Below, in pieces: positions 1 through 12,472 of a stretch of 64,000 nucleotides of DNA. The number at the start of each line of letters is the position of its first letter. The first letter of the stretch is position 1. The notes beneath the pieces are model-generated. The model made no database searches, was not told the origin of the DNA, and saw only the letters and a program-made list of their open reading frames with translations. Source of the stretch: Cryptomeria japonica (taxonomy: Eukaryota; Streptophyta; Pinopsida; Cupressales; Cupressaceae). Where the stretch lies: NCBI RefSeq assembly GCF_030272615.1, contig NC_081409.1, positions 241,078,332-241,142,331 on the forward strand, written 5' to 3'. Made by a program: the position numbers and the translations under genes.

Positions 1-160
1 TTCTTAATTGAATTGAGCTGGTCCCAATTCCTTTCACTGGATAGGTAGAATTATCTCCTATTGTAACTTCTTTAGTTGAGTGGCCTTCAAAGGTTTCAAA
101 TTGATCTCTAAATCTGGTTGTGTCCTGATGCTCCACTATCGATTATCCACATATGTTTGT
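1..160 (-). pseudogene. Copia protease fragment, cut by window edge
   Basis: The minus strand reads HMWIIDSGASGH, the Copia aspartic protease active-site region (DSGA). A frameshift follows within a few codons. The downstream frame then shows VTIGDNSTYPVKGIGT, a typical Copia protease continuation, and runs off the left edge. It is the continuation of the gag pseudogene at 220-996 and belongs to the same element. It cannot make a working protein because of the frameshift. Confidence 0.85.
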
Positions 161-219
161 TTGAGTTTAGTTCACTTGATAAGGCTAAGAAAAATAGAGG
201 ATTCTCTACTTCCTTGACT

Positions 220-996
220 TCAGCTATGGTAGCTTGAGCTTTCTTTCTTTCTGGACATAATCTTGTGAGTGTGTCCAAATTTATCACACTTGTAGCATTG
301 GATCTTGGAGAAGTCTCTGCTTTTGTGGTTATTTCCTCTCTTCCGTTTGAACTTCCTTTTCTTCCCTTTGTTGCTTGTCTTAGCATGTAGTGCTTGAATT
401 TCTCCCTCTTTGTTTGGACCCAATCCTCTTGTGATTAGTCGAGATTCTTCTTAAGTGCAATCATTCTTGAGTTGATCGAATTTTGGTTGTGTCGGACGAG
501 CACTAATGCCTTGAATAAAGGATTCCCAACTGGATGGTAATCCCTTAAGTGCTATTAGAGATAGCTCCATATCATCTACATTATTTCCAATTGTTGATAA
601 TTGGTCTTTCAACTTTGAAATCCTCATGAAATAGGATGTAATTGTTTCTCCTTTGTTCATGTAGATATGCATTAATTGCTGCTTTAAAGTGAACAATCTG
701 CTTGCATTATTTATTTCATATGAGTTTTGAATGGTCTTGAACATATCATAAGCTGTAGTTAGTTTCGAGATGGTTGGGAGAATGTGATCTTTAACAGCAT
801 CAATTATGATTTTCTTAGCCTTTTTGTTGTGTCTTTTCCAGGTTGTTTTCTCTGGTTTGTCTTCGGGCATCTTAGTGTCTTCTTCTATGTATGCATCTAG
901 TTTGAGTTTTTGAAGAATTGCTGTTATTCTAATTCTCTATGAGACAAAGTTGGATGCGCCTTCAAGTCTATCCTCCATTCTAACACTGTTCACCAT
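220..996 (-). pseudogene. Copia-type gag with CCHC knuckle, broken
   Basis: Minus-strand gag of a Ty1/Copia LTR retrotransposon. It would package the element's RNA in virus-like particles. The likely start is the ATG at 996, about 75 bases inside the primer binding site. It opens MVNSVRMEDRLEG, and a TAG follows where related gags have a tryptophan. The frame then runs through the UBN2-like gag core (segments YDMFKTIQNSYEI and YFMRISKLKDQL) to about 451. A further stop precedes a basic stretch and a single CCHC knuckle, CYKCDKFGHTHK, whose last cysteine is lost or shifted. The Copia gag at 54449-54922 is related but clearly divergent, so these are two families or old copies. Confidence 0.85.
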
Positions 997-1070
997 AATC
1001 GTTCTGAATGCAAGTCCGATTTTTTTTAGAAAAGAGGTGTTTCTATTTTTATTATTTCTCTACCAACTTG

Positions 1071-1082
1071 GCTCTGATACCA
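1071..1082 (-). other. Primer binding site (initiator tRNA-Met), Copia A
   Basis: The minus strand reads TGGTATCAGAGC, the standard plant Copia primer binding site complementary to the 3' end of initiator tRNA-Met. It directly abuts the LTR that begins at 1083, which fixes the LTR edge and shows that this is the 5' LTR of a minus-oriented element. Confidence 0.93.
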
Positions 1083-1560
1083 TGTTAAGGAATCTGGACC
1101 AGAGATAGAGAAGATAACAGTCTGATAATATTTAGGAAGGATGGACTTTAATGAGATCACTGCAATGAATATGTTTTCCTCCACTGCGTATCTATATAAC
1201 TCTATTATATTAATCTTCTACGATAATGTCGACAGCTTGCTGGGTCATGAGATTGCCACAGTTATTGATTTCAATTACCAGCAAGTTGTCGACACCTTTG
1301 CATATATAAGGATGGAGAGTCATGTCCACGTAGGGGCATGACTTCTACGTGGCTTATGTCACGTAGAGTCATGACCCTATGGGGACATGACCCTCCGTCC
1401 CTTGTTCACCGCTGATGTTCATTAGTTAACAATGATGGTGCTTGGGCTCACTAACTAATTCGACCCCAATAGTTATCGGGATTATTCTGAACCATATCGA
1501 TTATTATATAAAGTAATATGTATAGATTGCTTCAATCCGAATGAAGCTATATCCTTAACA
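1083..1560 (-). repeat. 5' LTR of Copia A (478 bp)
   Basis: Bounded by a perfect 9-bp terminal inverted repeat, TGTTAAGGA at the left and TCCTTAACA at the right. The left edge touches the tRNA-Met primer site. The partner LTR and the second copy of the target duplication lie outside the window. Bases 1561-1565 (AATTG) are the candidate duplication. Inside, around 1316-1400, several related copies of a CATGACYCTA/CACGTAG motif form short imperfect repeats. Several TATA-like stretches exist, so I do not name a start site. Confidence 0.92.
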
Positions 1561-3147
1561 AATTGAAGCATCGAAAAAGTACTTAACACATTGATTTCAA
1601 GGGTAGTTTTGAATAGGGAGCTTATGAATTTGGTAGGCATTAGAGTCCCTTGTAAGGTCATGTCTTATGGAGACTTCTTTCTAGAAGTCAAGAGCCTTGC
1701 ACCTCTAATTGTTTAAGCAAAAGAAGGTAGTGTGATACACTTTAATCTTTTGTAAGCAAATTAAGTTCCCTTCCATCTTTACCATGTGGAGAGAGCAAAT
1801 ATATTATATCCTATCAGCTTCAAAATATGAAGATCGTGACCTAGTGAGGGCATACTCTCAACTTAGCAAGAGTGTCCAATGCTGTTTACTATAGTTGTGA
1901 TGAATGTGTTGGTGACTGGAGTTGTAGATCCCAAATCCATAAAGCTTGATCCTCTCCCAAGTGTGAAGGTTGTCAAACTTGAGAAGAAAACCACAAACTT
2001 ATGTTCAGACCGATTATTGAGGTGGGTAAAACCTCCACTTTCCGACTCCCTAAGGTGCTGCAATAGATGATACCAAAAAAACTAAGCACTTACTTTGATA
2101 CAGACCATACCCCTTGCGTAGTGCACCCCTATTTCAGTTGTCACTTCATGCCTTTATGTTGGTTTATAATATTCATGATCAACACTTTATTAAAGAAGAT
2201 AATTTGCCACATGAATGTCTATGAAAGTGATTTTTGATAACCCCTTATGTTGTTATATTCATTTAGACCTGGTAGCAAGAACACGTGAAATCAGATTTGA
2301 ACTGAAAAAATGTTTCTATTGAATTGTTTTGAGTGTTGGGATGATGGGGAGGTGGGGCCAACAATAGACCAATGCCTATATAGCTATATCTAGTTGGACA
2401 AGAGAGTCATTGAGTTCATACAAAACAATGCAATAACTGAAACTAATGGTGATACTATAATGCCCCCCTTTTTGGTCAATCCAATATTATGGTTAGTTCT
2501 ATCTTTTTGATGAGTGCCAACCTTGTCAAAATGGAATTTAGTTATTTGTGTTGAGCTTTGGGGATTTTGATGGGTTCGTTGGTTCCTTCCAAGAGCAGTT
2601 TTGATTTTTCGGGAGTTTTTCTATAACTTTGGGCATATGTGCAGAAATAATTAAAATATTTAAATGATTAATATTTTATTGGTCAAAATGTGAAATGAAG
2701 ACAACTTATATTAATTATTTATAAAAGTGATGTTTTAAGTGACTTTAAGTCTCAACAAAAAATTATAAAAATAAAGTCACTTTATGGAGTGGCAGGAATT
2801 ATTAATTGTAAAGTGATATTAAATTATAATTTTTGGGAAGTTCCTGCAAAGATTAGAAAAATAGGTGAAGTGGTTCTTTTTCATTCATTTTGGATTAGTC
2901 ATTTGGATGAAACCTTGGGTGGGAGTTTGGGCCGTTGCTTAGTTTTTTTTAGCTCTGGGATGGAAATCCTCGTGGCGAAGGATTGGTTTCGGTAGTGAAA
3001 GATCTACCCTAGCTGATAGCAGGGGGAATCAATTAGATTTCATGTGTATGTTGAAGGTTTGTCGGTAACAAATTTATGAATGAAGGTTTATTGTTTTTTA
3101 AGTTTCTTGAGGAAGTTCTGAGTTCGGTGGAGATTTGTATTGCGTGA
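1561..3147. other. Intron sequence, nothing recognised
   Basis: AT-rich, non-coding between Copia A and the first TGTTG...CAACA unit. The short open frames (for example 1879-2070 and 2789-2995) show no family signal. I see no splice-flanked host exon here. It probably belongs to an upstream intron of the host gene whose exons begin at 9914. Confidence 0.5.
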
Positions 3148-6049
3148 TGTTGACGCGGCTAAAGTCGGATTTCAACTCTCTCTGGTTAACGCATAATAGA
3201 ATGCTGAGTATCCTATCCTCTCTTGCGTAAGGAAATCCCTAATGCTGTTTTAGATGATCAAAGGGGACAACCTCAAGGTTCCAAATGTCAGGTCTTGACT
3301 GCGGGATAGCTCAGCGATTGATGTGTTTTGCTGGTAACACAAAGGGGCTTACGTTTACAACAAGTTGGTTTGCATCCAACGATGCTGCGATTCTCAGACT
3401 GGGAAAATAAAATCAAAAGGGAGGGGTTTAGGAGACCTAAGGACAATGATGATAACAGTTAATGCAGCGGGTAGATAGATTTCCATAAACTAATTCTTGT
3501 TTTACCAGAAACACCCTCACAACTTGACAAGAACAGTGCAAGCTCCAAGGGGATGGAGGATTTTCAGACTGAAGGTACTCATTTAGGCACCCAATTCTGG
3601 CACAGCCTAAGACGAATACCTATAGTTGAACTAAGCACAATTTTGGGTTCAGACTAACCATACACGGTGACCTACAATCAACAGGTCCCCAATGGTATGA
3701 ACCTGAAATGCATCAAATACCCCCCACATTTTGCCATTAAAATCACCAAACTCTATGTAACCAGCTGGAGGGAAACGATACAAACAAAATAAAATCAAAA
3801 TAACAAACACCATACTTTAATGTTCATATATTGATTTTAGCTATCACTACAACAATTTCTTACAACAACTCTATTCTACTCCTGATCTACTAACTGCTGA
3901 AACCTATCTAATTTCTAATTCCCAAAATCTAATAGACTCCTACTAAATTCTAACTCTTTACAAAAGAGAGGCACTTGCCTTTATAGGTTTTACAATTCAA
4001 ATCAGGGGCCACGATTGACTGCATCCAAAGGCTGCAATCTGCCTTCTAGAACCTTGGCAGCTTTAACCCATGCCTAGTTATCTTCAGTTATCCTCCAACA
4101 ACTTTCTCAGCTACCGACCACTATTTGACATCAATTTGGTCAATCAAGTAGCTGAGGCATAACTAACCTGTGTACACTTGTTTTATTTTGCATTAATATA
4201 AGGGGCCCACAAGTAGTTATTTACATTAAAACAGTTCAGTTTTACAAACTGATTTTTTGGAATCAATTCCAGCTGTGTATTTTTGAGAATGCATACACTT
4301 GTAGCATTCTGTGTGTTCTTCTGTCTTCAACCTTGCCGGTGGACTTCAAATTGCTGTCTGTTGATGGCATGTATCTTCGGCATTTGCTTTATGCTCTGCA
4401 GTGCGCTCTTCATTGGTAGTGATCTGGGATTGTCGTTTTGATCTTGCGCTCCTGCATCTTCACCCTCCGGCTTTGATCGTGATCATGTCTTCAATTTGCG
4501 TTTTAGGTTGCTACCTTAGCTCTTTCTAGCGACGTCGATCTGCATACATAAATTAAATTTAAAACAGTTTGAACCTTCTTTACTTTATCTCACTTTTGAC
4601 TTAGAATCACGCCACTTAGCCTTTTGAGGGAAAAACTCGGCCTTGCAAGCCAAATTACGAGTTTGAACGCGCTTTTATTTTTACTTGATTTCGCCCCCTT
4701 AGATTTTTGGAATACAACTTGTTGAGTTGGTGAGGGGAGAATTTCGGCTTTTAAGGGGAAAATGCGAACTTTCCCTTTTTAAAATTCCCTCTTGCTTGTT
4801 ATTTCACTTAAGTCATTCGGTGCTTTTTGGCATTTGATGGGAAAATTCTCGACGATTTCAAACTCCCCCTTTCACTTTATGTTATAATTTCGAACTTTAT
4901 ATTGTGCGCTTTGATTTGCTTTACACACCACAATCAAAGGTTTGACCATCTTTGGTAAAAACTTTGGCCTTATTAACCAAAATGTGAGAATAACCTTTAA
5001 AAACCCCTCCCTTAGAATTTTATTTTTTCATATACTTTGGCCAACTTAAATGGAGGGGCGAAACTCGGCTATTTAAGGTGATTTGTGAGAATGCCTTGCT
5101 AAAAAAAAACGCTTCCCCTTTTCTTTCTTTTTCTAACTTTCCCCCGTTAGGGAGAAATTCGGCCATTTTACCCAAAATGTGCAATTTTTGGCTTTAAGAT
5201 GTTTCCCCTTTTTCTTTTTATTTATTTCACTTAGCTGGCTCAAGGTAATGGGCAAAACTCGGCTTTTGGAGGCCTGATAATAGAAGGGATTTCATCATTT
5301 TCCATTTGAAATTAATGCCCAAGCTCTCATTTTGGATTTCGGCCTTTCAAGGAGAAGAGTGTGAACAAGGTGAATTGATTGCCTTTAAGGAAATAAAATC
5401 GAACTTTTTATTTTGCTCACAAAGCCTGATATTTTATTATTTTTTTTCTTGCCTTTACCATGGCTCGGCATTTTCTCAGCTTTGCAAGGGTTTTCTTTAA
5501 AAAAAAACGCATCGCTTTGAACACATGAACTTTACAACACTCAACCACCTCTTTCCTTCTTTCACTAGCCGGCTAGGATATTTCTCAGGGTTTATAGAGG
5601 ATATGGAAGGTTGGGGTTGAGTCGACTTTATACTGCAAACCCTTGACATTTGCCAACATTGTTCTTTCATTTTACACTCAGTCCTAATGACCTCACACGA
5701 TGCTTGGGGATACATCTCGGCATTTGATAGGAATGTGCAAATTGCTTTCAAACACGTGAACCTTAATAGTTTTCTTCGACCCACTAATATTGAACATGGC
5801 CTTTGCTTGGGGTATTTCCAGTGATCTTGGACACGATGGCGACCTACGATTTTGCCATCCTTCATCTATGTGATTCGTGACTTTGAGCCTATTTTAGATC
5901 ATATTTGGCAAATATCAGGTGATTGTAGGGAGTTTTGTTGGCATTTGTAGACGTGACTTCAAACATGCGCCTCTATCTCTATCAGGCAGACCACACACGA
6001 AAATGGCCCCCCCCTATCATAGACGGGGTGATGTGTGCGAGCACAACAT
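3148..6049 (-). mobile_element. TGTTG...CAACA unit F (2.9 kb, solo-LTR-like, no ORF)
   Basis: Starts TGTTGACGCGG and ends GAGCACAACA. Near the left edge (about 3192-3355) it has the family's conserved block, with CTATCCTCTCTTG, GGGGACAACCTCAAGG and TGTCAGGTCTTGACTG. These recur at 36785, 46446 and 58793. The minus-strand TATA (3978-3987) divides it into R-U5 on the left and about 2 kb of U3 on the right. U3 is built of loosely repeated stretches containing AATTTCGGC-like motifs (4600-5300). It holds no gag, pol or second LTR. Flanks CGTGA (left) and TGGGG (right) do not match, so either the ends are eroded or the copy is a mosaic. It is the shortest member of the family here. Confidence 0.75.
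3978..3987 (-). promoter_or_regulatory. TATA-like box of unit F
   Basis: The minus strand reads CCTATAAAGG, followed about 25 bases downstream by CTCTTTTGTAAAG. The same TATA plus TTTGTAAAG arrangement recurs in units H and G, with TTTTGTAAG in C. I take it as the LTR core promoter. Confidence 0.6.
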
Positions 6050-9000
6050 GGGGCTGAATAAATATTACCAGATTGATATTCCTTTCCAGCCACCCAACTA
6101 TTATTCATGGATTTTTAAGAGCTGTGAGGCTAAATTAGAAATACTGTAGGTTTGGAGAATGTTTGATGGGCTTAGGAATCTAGAAATGCATTACCCAGTT
6201 TTCCTATGATATTAAATTCCCTTCCAATTGCTAGTCTAACAAAAGAAGAAGTTGCGCCTTGACAAGGTAAAGACAAAGGACATGTGAGGTGGTTTGGAAG
6301 TATTTGGCATTCATCAACTTAATAAAAAAAGAGTTTGTGGATTTTTCTTTGGCTATCACAACATCAAATAAAGTTGTGGATCCCCATTACATAGCTGCTC
6401 CTTTTCAAGACTTAGAGCGATAATAATGAAAGCAAGTCGTGGCTGCCGGTTGGAGGTAAGGAAAGGAAATAATAAGTAAGGGTATTGTGGGAGTTATAGA
6501 GTGAAAGATTGAGAGTCTAAGTGGAATTAGGACTGCCTTGTTGATCCCATCCAGTTGTTTGGTGGGTCAATGGAGTCAAAGGGCTCTTAAAGATGAATAC
6601 AAACTTTTAAGAAAGAATTGTGGTCTTGTTTGCCTACGTTGCCACTTCCATGAAGCACGTGGATATATAAACTTCCATCACTCCATTGAAAGTGAGCCTT
6701 AATAAAAGTATTAAATCTCAAGCAGAAATAATCAAGTATTAAGAAATTTGAAGTACTTGCCTAAAGGAAAAATCGATCCATTTTGTGATGAAATTAATCA
6801 GGTTGTGGTACCCAGTTTGGAAGCATTACAACAATTTTTTAAAGAAATTTTATAGTGGGGAAGTAATTGTGGCATTTCTAAAATACAAGGTCAGCAAACT
6901 GTCATTGAAATATTGAGAATTTATTAATCAACACAGTGCTGTTGCAATTTGTGAATGTAATGTTTTGAAGCAGCAATGCTAGCATTGTATAAACTTCCTC
7001 TATGATCATTCTAGACAAAACCATTCTGTAATTATTAAGTGTTTGGGATGATTGAAGATGAGAAATTTCAATGTGCGTGTTGATTCTCTACAATATCCAT
7101 TCAATCAATTGAAAAAACCAAACTAGATAGGCTGCGTAAAATCTGTTTGATGAAATATCCATTAGCAAACTTTGGGAAAAAATTCCAAATCGCAAATTTT
7201 GGTTTAAATTTTGGGGTGGATATTAAAGATACCTTAATGAAGATATCACAAAAGACTATGTATTTCAAAATGTATAGGCAAACTAGGTTCTACACATACA
7301 TTTAGAAAGACAACTTGTATTTGCAGATAATTAAATAAGTCTATTTATTAATCCATGAGTATACCCATACATTTCTTTTATCATTCTAAAGAAATACTTC
7401 ACAAAAGCATCCTGAAGATTTTTCAGTCGTTTGGTTGACCAACTAATCAGCGACACATCAAGAAATAGATACCATACATTGGGAGACACTCAATAAAGGT
7501 GGATTCTGCCTTTAATCATTCACTCTTCAAAGATTACAAGTGTTACTACAATTTTCGAGATGAACTTGGATCATTACATTGTCAATATGCTATACCTAGA
7601 GCTAAAAATTGTGAATCCTAGGGTTTTGTTGATCAAGTTTCTTCATGCTCCCTTGTTTTCTATTCTTATTTCAAATGAAGTCTTCTGTCCTTAATAGCCT
7701 TAGAGAAGGACACATATATCACATTAAATTCTATGACCCACAACTGGTATACTATAGAGAATGCCTCAACATATTGGGCATCATTTTCCCTTGAATCATG
7801 TTTGAAATTGTGTTCCAAATGTGCCTATATGTACTTGCAAGGCACGAAGGAATGTTCTTTTGTCATTTGCAGATGTTCTTTGTGTTAATGATGCCATTGG
7901 GTTTGATGTGTAGGCCAAGAAAAAACCTGCAAAATTTGCAAGAAATGCAACTAGGAGATGGTGTGAGGACCATCATGCTTGAAACCCTAACTGCCACTTT
8001 AATAGAAGCACGGGTGTCTCGATCTCCTTTCATTCTTGGAAGTGCTTGTAAATCCATGCCTTTATGAGGAACAATTGTTTTCTGGATGGAAAAAAGTATG
8101 ATTGGCAATTTGTAGGGTCAAATCAGGTCATTAATGACATCCTAGGTTGTGTGGGGAGGTAGGTGGGAGTGAAAAGTGCAAAATGAGGGAGTTTTGGGGG
8201 TTGGGGGTCAGGTATACCTCATGAAACCTACCATTGTTAGGGTCTTGGGGATCAAGGTTAAGGCGTGCTTTATTCTGTAGGCAAACAAGGAAAGGGATCA
8301 CCACAGCTTTGACTCCAAAAAGGCAAATGAATTAAGTTATCAAGATTTGGGAGGAGATCACCCTTAAGGTATGTGAATTAGTGGAAATCCAAACAAGCAA
8401 TTTAGATGAGATAACAAAGCAAAAAGTGTGGGGGATTGGAGTTTTGGGATACTTCATATCTTGTATAGGATTAAGGGTATCCCTACATCTTTGACTTTGA
8501 AAAGAAGAGCTTAAGGAAATGTCAGAAGTTGCGAATTGGAGATACCTGGGAGAAGGTACAGGGATAAAAGGATGGTAAGAACTCGGACTTTAAAAGATGG
8601 CATAGTACAATGTGTAGAGGAGTTCAGGTTCAGAGGGAAAGCATGCTAGGTATTCAAAAAATAACATGTCCAAACACATGATCTTGAAGGGATAAGATAG
8701 TGAAAAGGGTGCAACTCTTGCCAAAGGGCATACATGATGAAGAGGTGTGACCTCTCCCTCACATGGAAAGATATAAAGGAAAGGAAAAGAAGAAGCATAC
8801 ACATCAGAGATTATTGAATCACAGGAGAAACATAAATAATAACCTTAAGAGAAAGGACAAGCATCTTCAGTAATCAGCAAACTGAAGGGATCAAGAACAG
8901 CAGACCACCAAGACATATATATAACAGACTGCTACATTAGGCGAACTGTGAGAAATTGGAAACATAAAGGACCAGCCAGCATTTACAATCATATTAACAG

Positions 9001-9913
9001 TTAATGCAGATCTGGTATGATCTTCCCTATTCATGACTTTATAGCATAATAGAATATAATTGCCAATTGAATGTATATTAAGGTTATACAATACCTCGTG
9101 ACCGATTATATTGGGTATATCATTCTTGGTAATAAGCAATACAATAAAAATTATTTATAATTACATAATTATGAATGGTATACGTAATTCATATTATATA
9201 TGGCATAAGGAACAATCAATGATGGACAATTATATATTGAGCAAATTGCCATGATAGTAATATAAGGTACAAGGAGGGAGAACGGTGATGAGGTCCTCCT
9301 CTAGGTACACCACCTCATGGTAGTTGACCGATGGTCCCATGAGGCCAAGGGGGCTCTGGCTCTCACTCCGCTCTTGGGCCTAGGGTAGAGGGTCTCTTGG
9401 ACACCTTATTGTTCCTCCTTAGTCCCACTTTCTTTTGGTTGAGTTCTGATAAGGAATTGGACAAAAACTATGGTTAAGTTAATGTTCCTAACCCTAAGTA
9501 TAGAGAATTTATGCTTAATTATCTTTCTTAGAAGATTTATATTATTAATTATATATATTTCAATGGTTTCCTAACCTATTGCAGGATCTCAATCAGGTAC
9601 GCATCCTATTCCATTTATTGTTTTACATGGAAAATGGTGATTTAGGGTAAAAATTAGGGTTTTTTACTAAAAAGGGACATTACAATATACTTCCGTCATT
9701 TGTAGAGATCAATATAGTTTTATTCTTTCTTTCTTTTAGACATATAAAGATAAGCATTCCATGGCTTGGATTTTTTATTTATGTGAAGTATAATTCTTTG
9801 CAGTGCAGATGCTTAGGAATTTATGATATAAATAAAAGACTGCTTTTCTGCATCATTTATTTTTTGATATCAAACGTTCTTACTGATTATTTGAATTTTA
9901 TAATTTGGTGCAG
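6050..9913. other. Intron sequence, nothing recognised
   Basis: AT-rich non-coding DNA before the first visible exon. The longest open frames (7798-8067 on plus, 7863-8108 on minus) overlap each other and show no domain. I searched for the expected upstream exon of the exonuclease gene (the conserved Trp-containing helix before the DMLDLSP segment) and did not see it, so that exon is probably left of the window. Confidence 0.5.
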
Positions 9914-9952
9914 ATGCTTGACATGTTGGACTTGAGTCCTTCACATGCAGCG
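9914..9952 (+). CDS. Plant 5'-3' exonuclease (Pol I-like PIN domain), exon a (39 nt)
   Basis: First visible exon of the host gene. It is flanked by an acceptor ending TTTGGTGCAG and a donor GTAATTTT, and translates as MLDMLDLSPSHAA. This is the segment preceding the conserved VxFDxxG strand in plant and bacterial 5'-3' exonucleases; plant relatives carry a similar PSHVA. It ends in phase 0 and joins exon b without loss of frame. The internal ATG at 9914 need not be a start: the protein should have a transit peptide and roughly a hundred residues upstream. The gene product removes 5' flaps or RNA primers during DNA replication and repair, and plant members are thought to act in organelles. Assignment depends on the joined exons, not on this exon alone. 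Confidence 0.8.
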
Positions 9953-10424
9953 GTAATTTTCGTAATCAACTTATCCTTCTTGAGACATGTTAAAGAAATG
10001 AAAAAAGATCTTAGTTTATTCATGCTTTGGTTTGGACTTCCTTGTACAATGTACAAATATGATTATTGCTTGGACTGCTTCTTATATTGTAAATTTATTT
10101 CCACCATTCTGTACATTCATATTTTAATCTTTCTAATTAGATTCATGAAGGCTTCTACTAATGTATGCTATTAGTAATTGACGTATGTCATTTCATTTTG
10201 AATTTCTGGTATTCTATGCATTTGCTTTCGTTCATTCACAATTTTTTTGCTATGGTTAATGACTAGTTTTTGATTCTTTATTTAATACTGCCTAGTTTTG
10301 TCTTCTCATTTATTGTTTTAAGAAATGCATCATACAATCATTTATATTTTGGGAATTTATTATTATTTGATGGTCCATTGTAGAGGGTTGAACTCTCATT
10401 TGTTTGCTCATTTCTATGTTGCAG

Positions 10425-10443
10425 GTGATATTTGACTATGATG
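10425..10443 (+). CDS. Plant 5'-3' exonuclease, exon b (19-nt microexon)
   Basis: A 19-base exon between acceptor TATGTTGCAG and donor GTGAGTTCC, both close to consensus. It translates VIFDYDG, with the last glycine codon split after its first base (phase 1). The aspartate of VIFD corresponds to the metal-binding Asp63 of the E. coli DNA polymerase I 5' nuclease, found in its VVFDAKG motif. Exon a ends in phase 0 immediately before it, so SPSHAA+VIFDYDG reads continuously, as in homologues. It is unusually short for an exon carrying a catalytic residue. Confidence 0.85.
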
Positions 10444-11364
10444 GTGAGTTCCAATATTTTGTCTTTAATATTATTGGTCTTCATTGATTTTTTTTTAGTT
10501 CGTTACATTTCCTTTCCCATTATATCAATATTCTGTGTATATTCAATAATCAAAGTTAGAACCTCTCAGAAAATAACAAGCTTTAGCTCATTTTACTATG
10601 CCCTTGAGATATGCTTTATCGTCTTAAAAGAGGTAAGTGATTTTTATGTGTGCATCTTATGTCTACTGCTAAATTAAGTTTGGTGAACTAATTGGCCTGC
10701 TTTTGCATAAGGACCATCTTTCTCCAGTCATGTCCTTATGGATGAATTTATGGACCAAATTGATGTCTAGTCTGATGATTGGGAATGCTCTTCAACATGC
10801 ACCTCTCTTCATGCTACAATTCTTATAGGACCAATTTTCATACCTAGGTGGACATATTCGAATGGATGGTTTAGTGATTCTATTAGATTGACTTCTTTCG
10901 TGTAATTCTTTAACTGAATCTGCAATGGACATCATGAAACTGGTTGCTCATTTGTATACAAAAACCACAGGATCACGAAATACCCATTATAGAGAAAGAT
11001 GGCTAATGAAATATATTTATTAGTAAAACAAAGAAAACAAATACTCGAATGCAATGCATTGCAATCCTAGACAGACCTGGCAGCTAGCATGTTCTACCTA
11101 CACACCTCTTGTTTTTTGGTAGGATTAGTTATGTTCTTTTTGGTGTGTTGTTTGATGGTTATTAATTTGTGTATATACATATTGTTTTTACTCATGCAGC
11201 TAAATGGGTTCACTCTGGCTCCTATGTTATACTATTTAGTTTTAGTTAATTTTCAACAATGACATACATTCTTTTGTTTGTCTCATCAGAGGTGGTGTTA
11301 TTTATTGTAGGAATTTGAACTACTGATCCTTTGAGTAATACAACAATGTTATTTTTCTTATCAG

Positions 11365-11421
11365 GAGAGCCATGTTGTTACAAACCTTACCATTCAAACC
11401 AACAAATTTCCTTGCCCAAAG
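11365..11421 (+). CDS. Plant 5'-3' exonuclease, exon c (57 nt, plant-specific insert)
   Basis: Flanked by acceptor TTTTCTTATCAG and donor GTATGACAA, with no stop in the required frame. It is a symmetric phase 1-1 exon of 57 bases, adding 19 codons between VIFDYDG and STFRH; it reads EPCCYKPYHSNQQISLPK. Bacterial proteins have no residues here, while plant homologues carry an insert of about this size at the same point, usually ending in lysine-glycine. Position, phase, length and splice sites support it. The inserted residues themselves are not conserved enough to prove it. The alternative is direct splicing of exon b to exon d, which also keeps the frame. Confidence 0.65.
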
Positions 11422-12472
11422 GTATGACAATGACTTTTACCAAACTTAACTTTGAAAATTTTCAACTATATTGTTAGGCTATAAATTAAGCCATTGGGAC
11501 TGAGGTGGTTAATTTGAATGATTTGGTATCTTACATTGTAGCTGACATGCATAAATGGCCTTTTGTTTAGCTAAATTTCATATTCCATACACTAAAGTAC
11601 AGAAGCATACAATATTCTATTTTTGGGGAGCCTCATGTCTATGCATGACATTATTAGATAGATCCTGGATACTTGGTATGGTCAAGCTGAGAAGTAGATA
11701 TCTCATTAGTACCTGAATATATTAGTTTAGATGTAAACTAATTTATGCTTTTCTTTATTTTCCTTTGCTTTTAGATGTAAACTCATTTACGCTTTTCTTT
11801 ATTTCCCTTTGTTTTTAGGTATTTTTTAGGTATATTTAAGCCTTACATTTTGGATTTAATCAGAGATAATACATGCACTTCCTTTTCTTTTTTTCATTTA
11901 TACTTTTTGAAATTTCTTATGTCATCGATCATTTTTGAATGGTCACCATCATAAAAGAAACAAAATAGAAAGGTAGCATTACTGATGCCAAGATGGCAAT
12001 CAGCCAAAAGCTAAGTCCAAAGGATGTTAATCTTACTGAGTGTTGGCCCAACTTTGAGTTTGCCATTTACAGTGCATTTGTGCTTTGTGTGTTAAGTGCG
12101 CATCTTGGTTTGTGCTTCACCTTCAGATCTATTCCTTTGGCTTGCCATCAATTGTAGTGTGTTCTTGGTCTTGGGTTTGTTTGTGCACGCGTATTGCTTG
12201 TTAAGGCTTATTGCCTCTAGGTCTTGGTGGCTAGTTCATGTTCTCATGCATTTCTTGGTGTACCTTGTTGTTGCCTTTGTTATAGAGGTGCTCAATTTGT
12301 AGGTGTATGTGCTTTGGTGAAATCTTCTTGTTGGGGTGTGTTTGCATTCTTATTCTTAGTGTTGAATGTTTTGGTTTCCTTGGCCTTTGTGACATATCCT
12401 TATGTTTTGGGTGTTTTTTTGTGTCGGGTTGTATCTATGTATGCCTTTGGTTTGGGCTTTGAGCTTGTTGAT

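Noticed and set aside
5497-5865. 122-codon minus-strand frame in unit F
   Set aside because: It lies in U3 where units C and E have the large ORF, so I compared them; it shows no resemblance. Probably chance.
7798-8108. Overlapping open frames on both strands
   Set aside because: No domain, no homologous look, no splice or codon evidence; most likely chance.
9585-9596. Possible 12-nt microexon (GATCTCAATCAG) between good AG and GT signals
   Set aside because: Its residues (DLNQ) do not fit the segment expected before DMLDLSP in the exonuclease family, and chance splice-like flanks are common in AT-rich introns.
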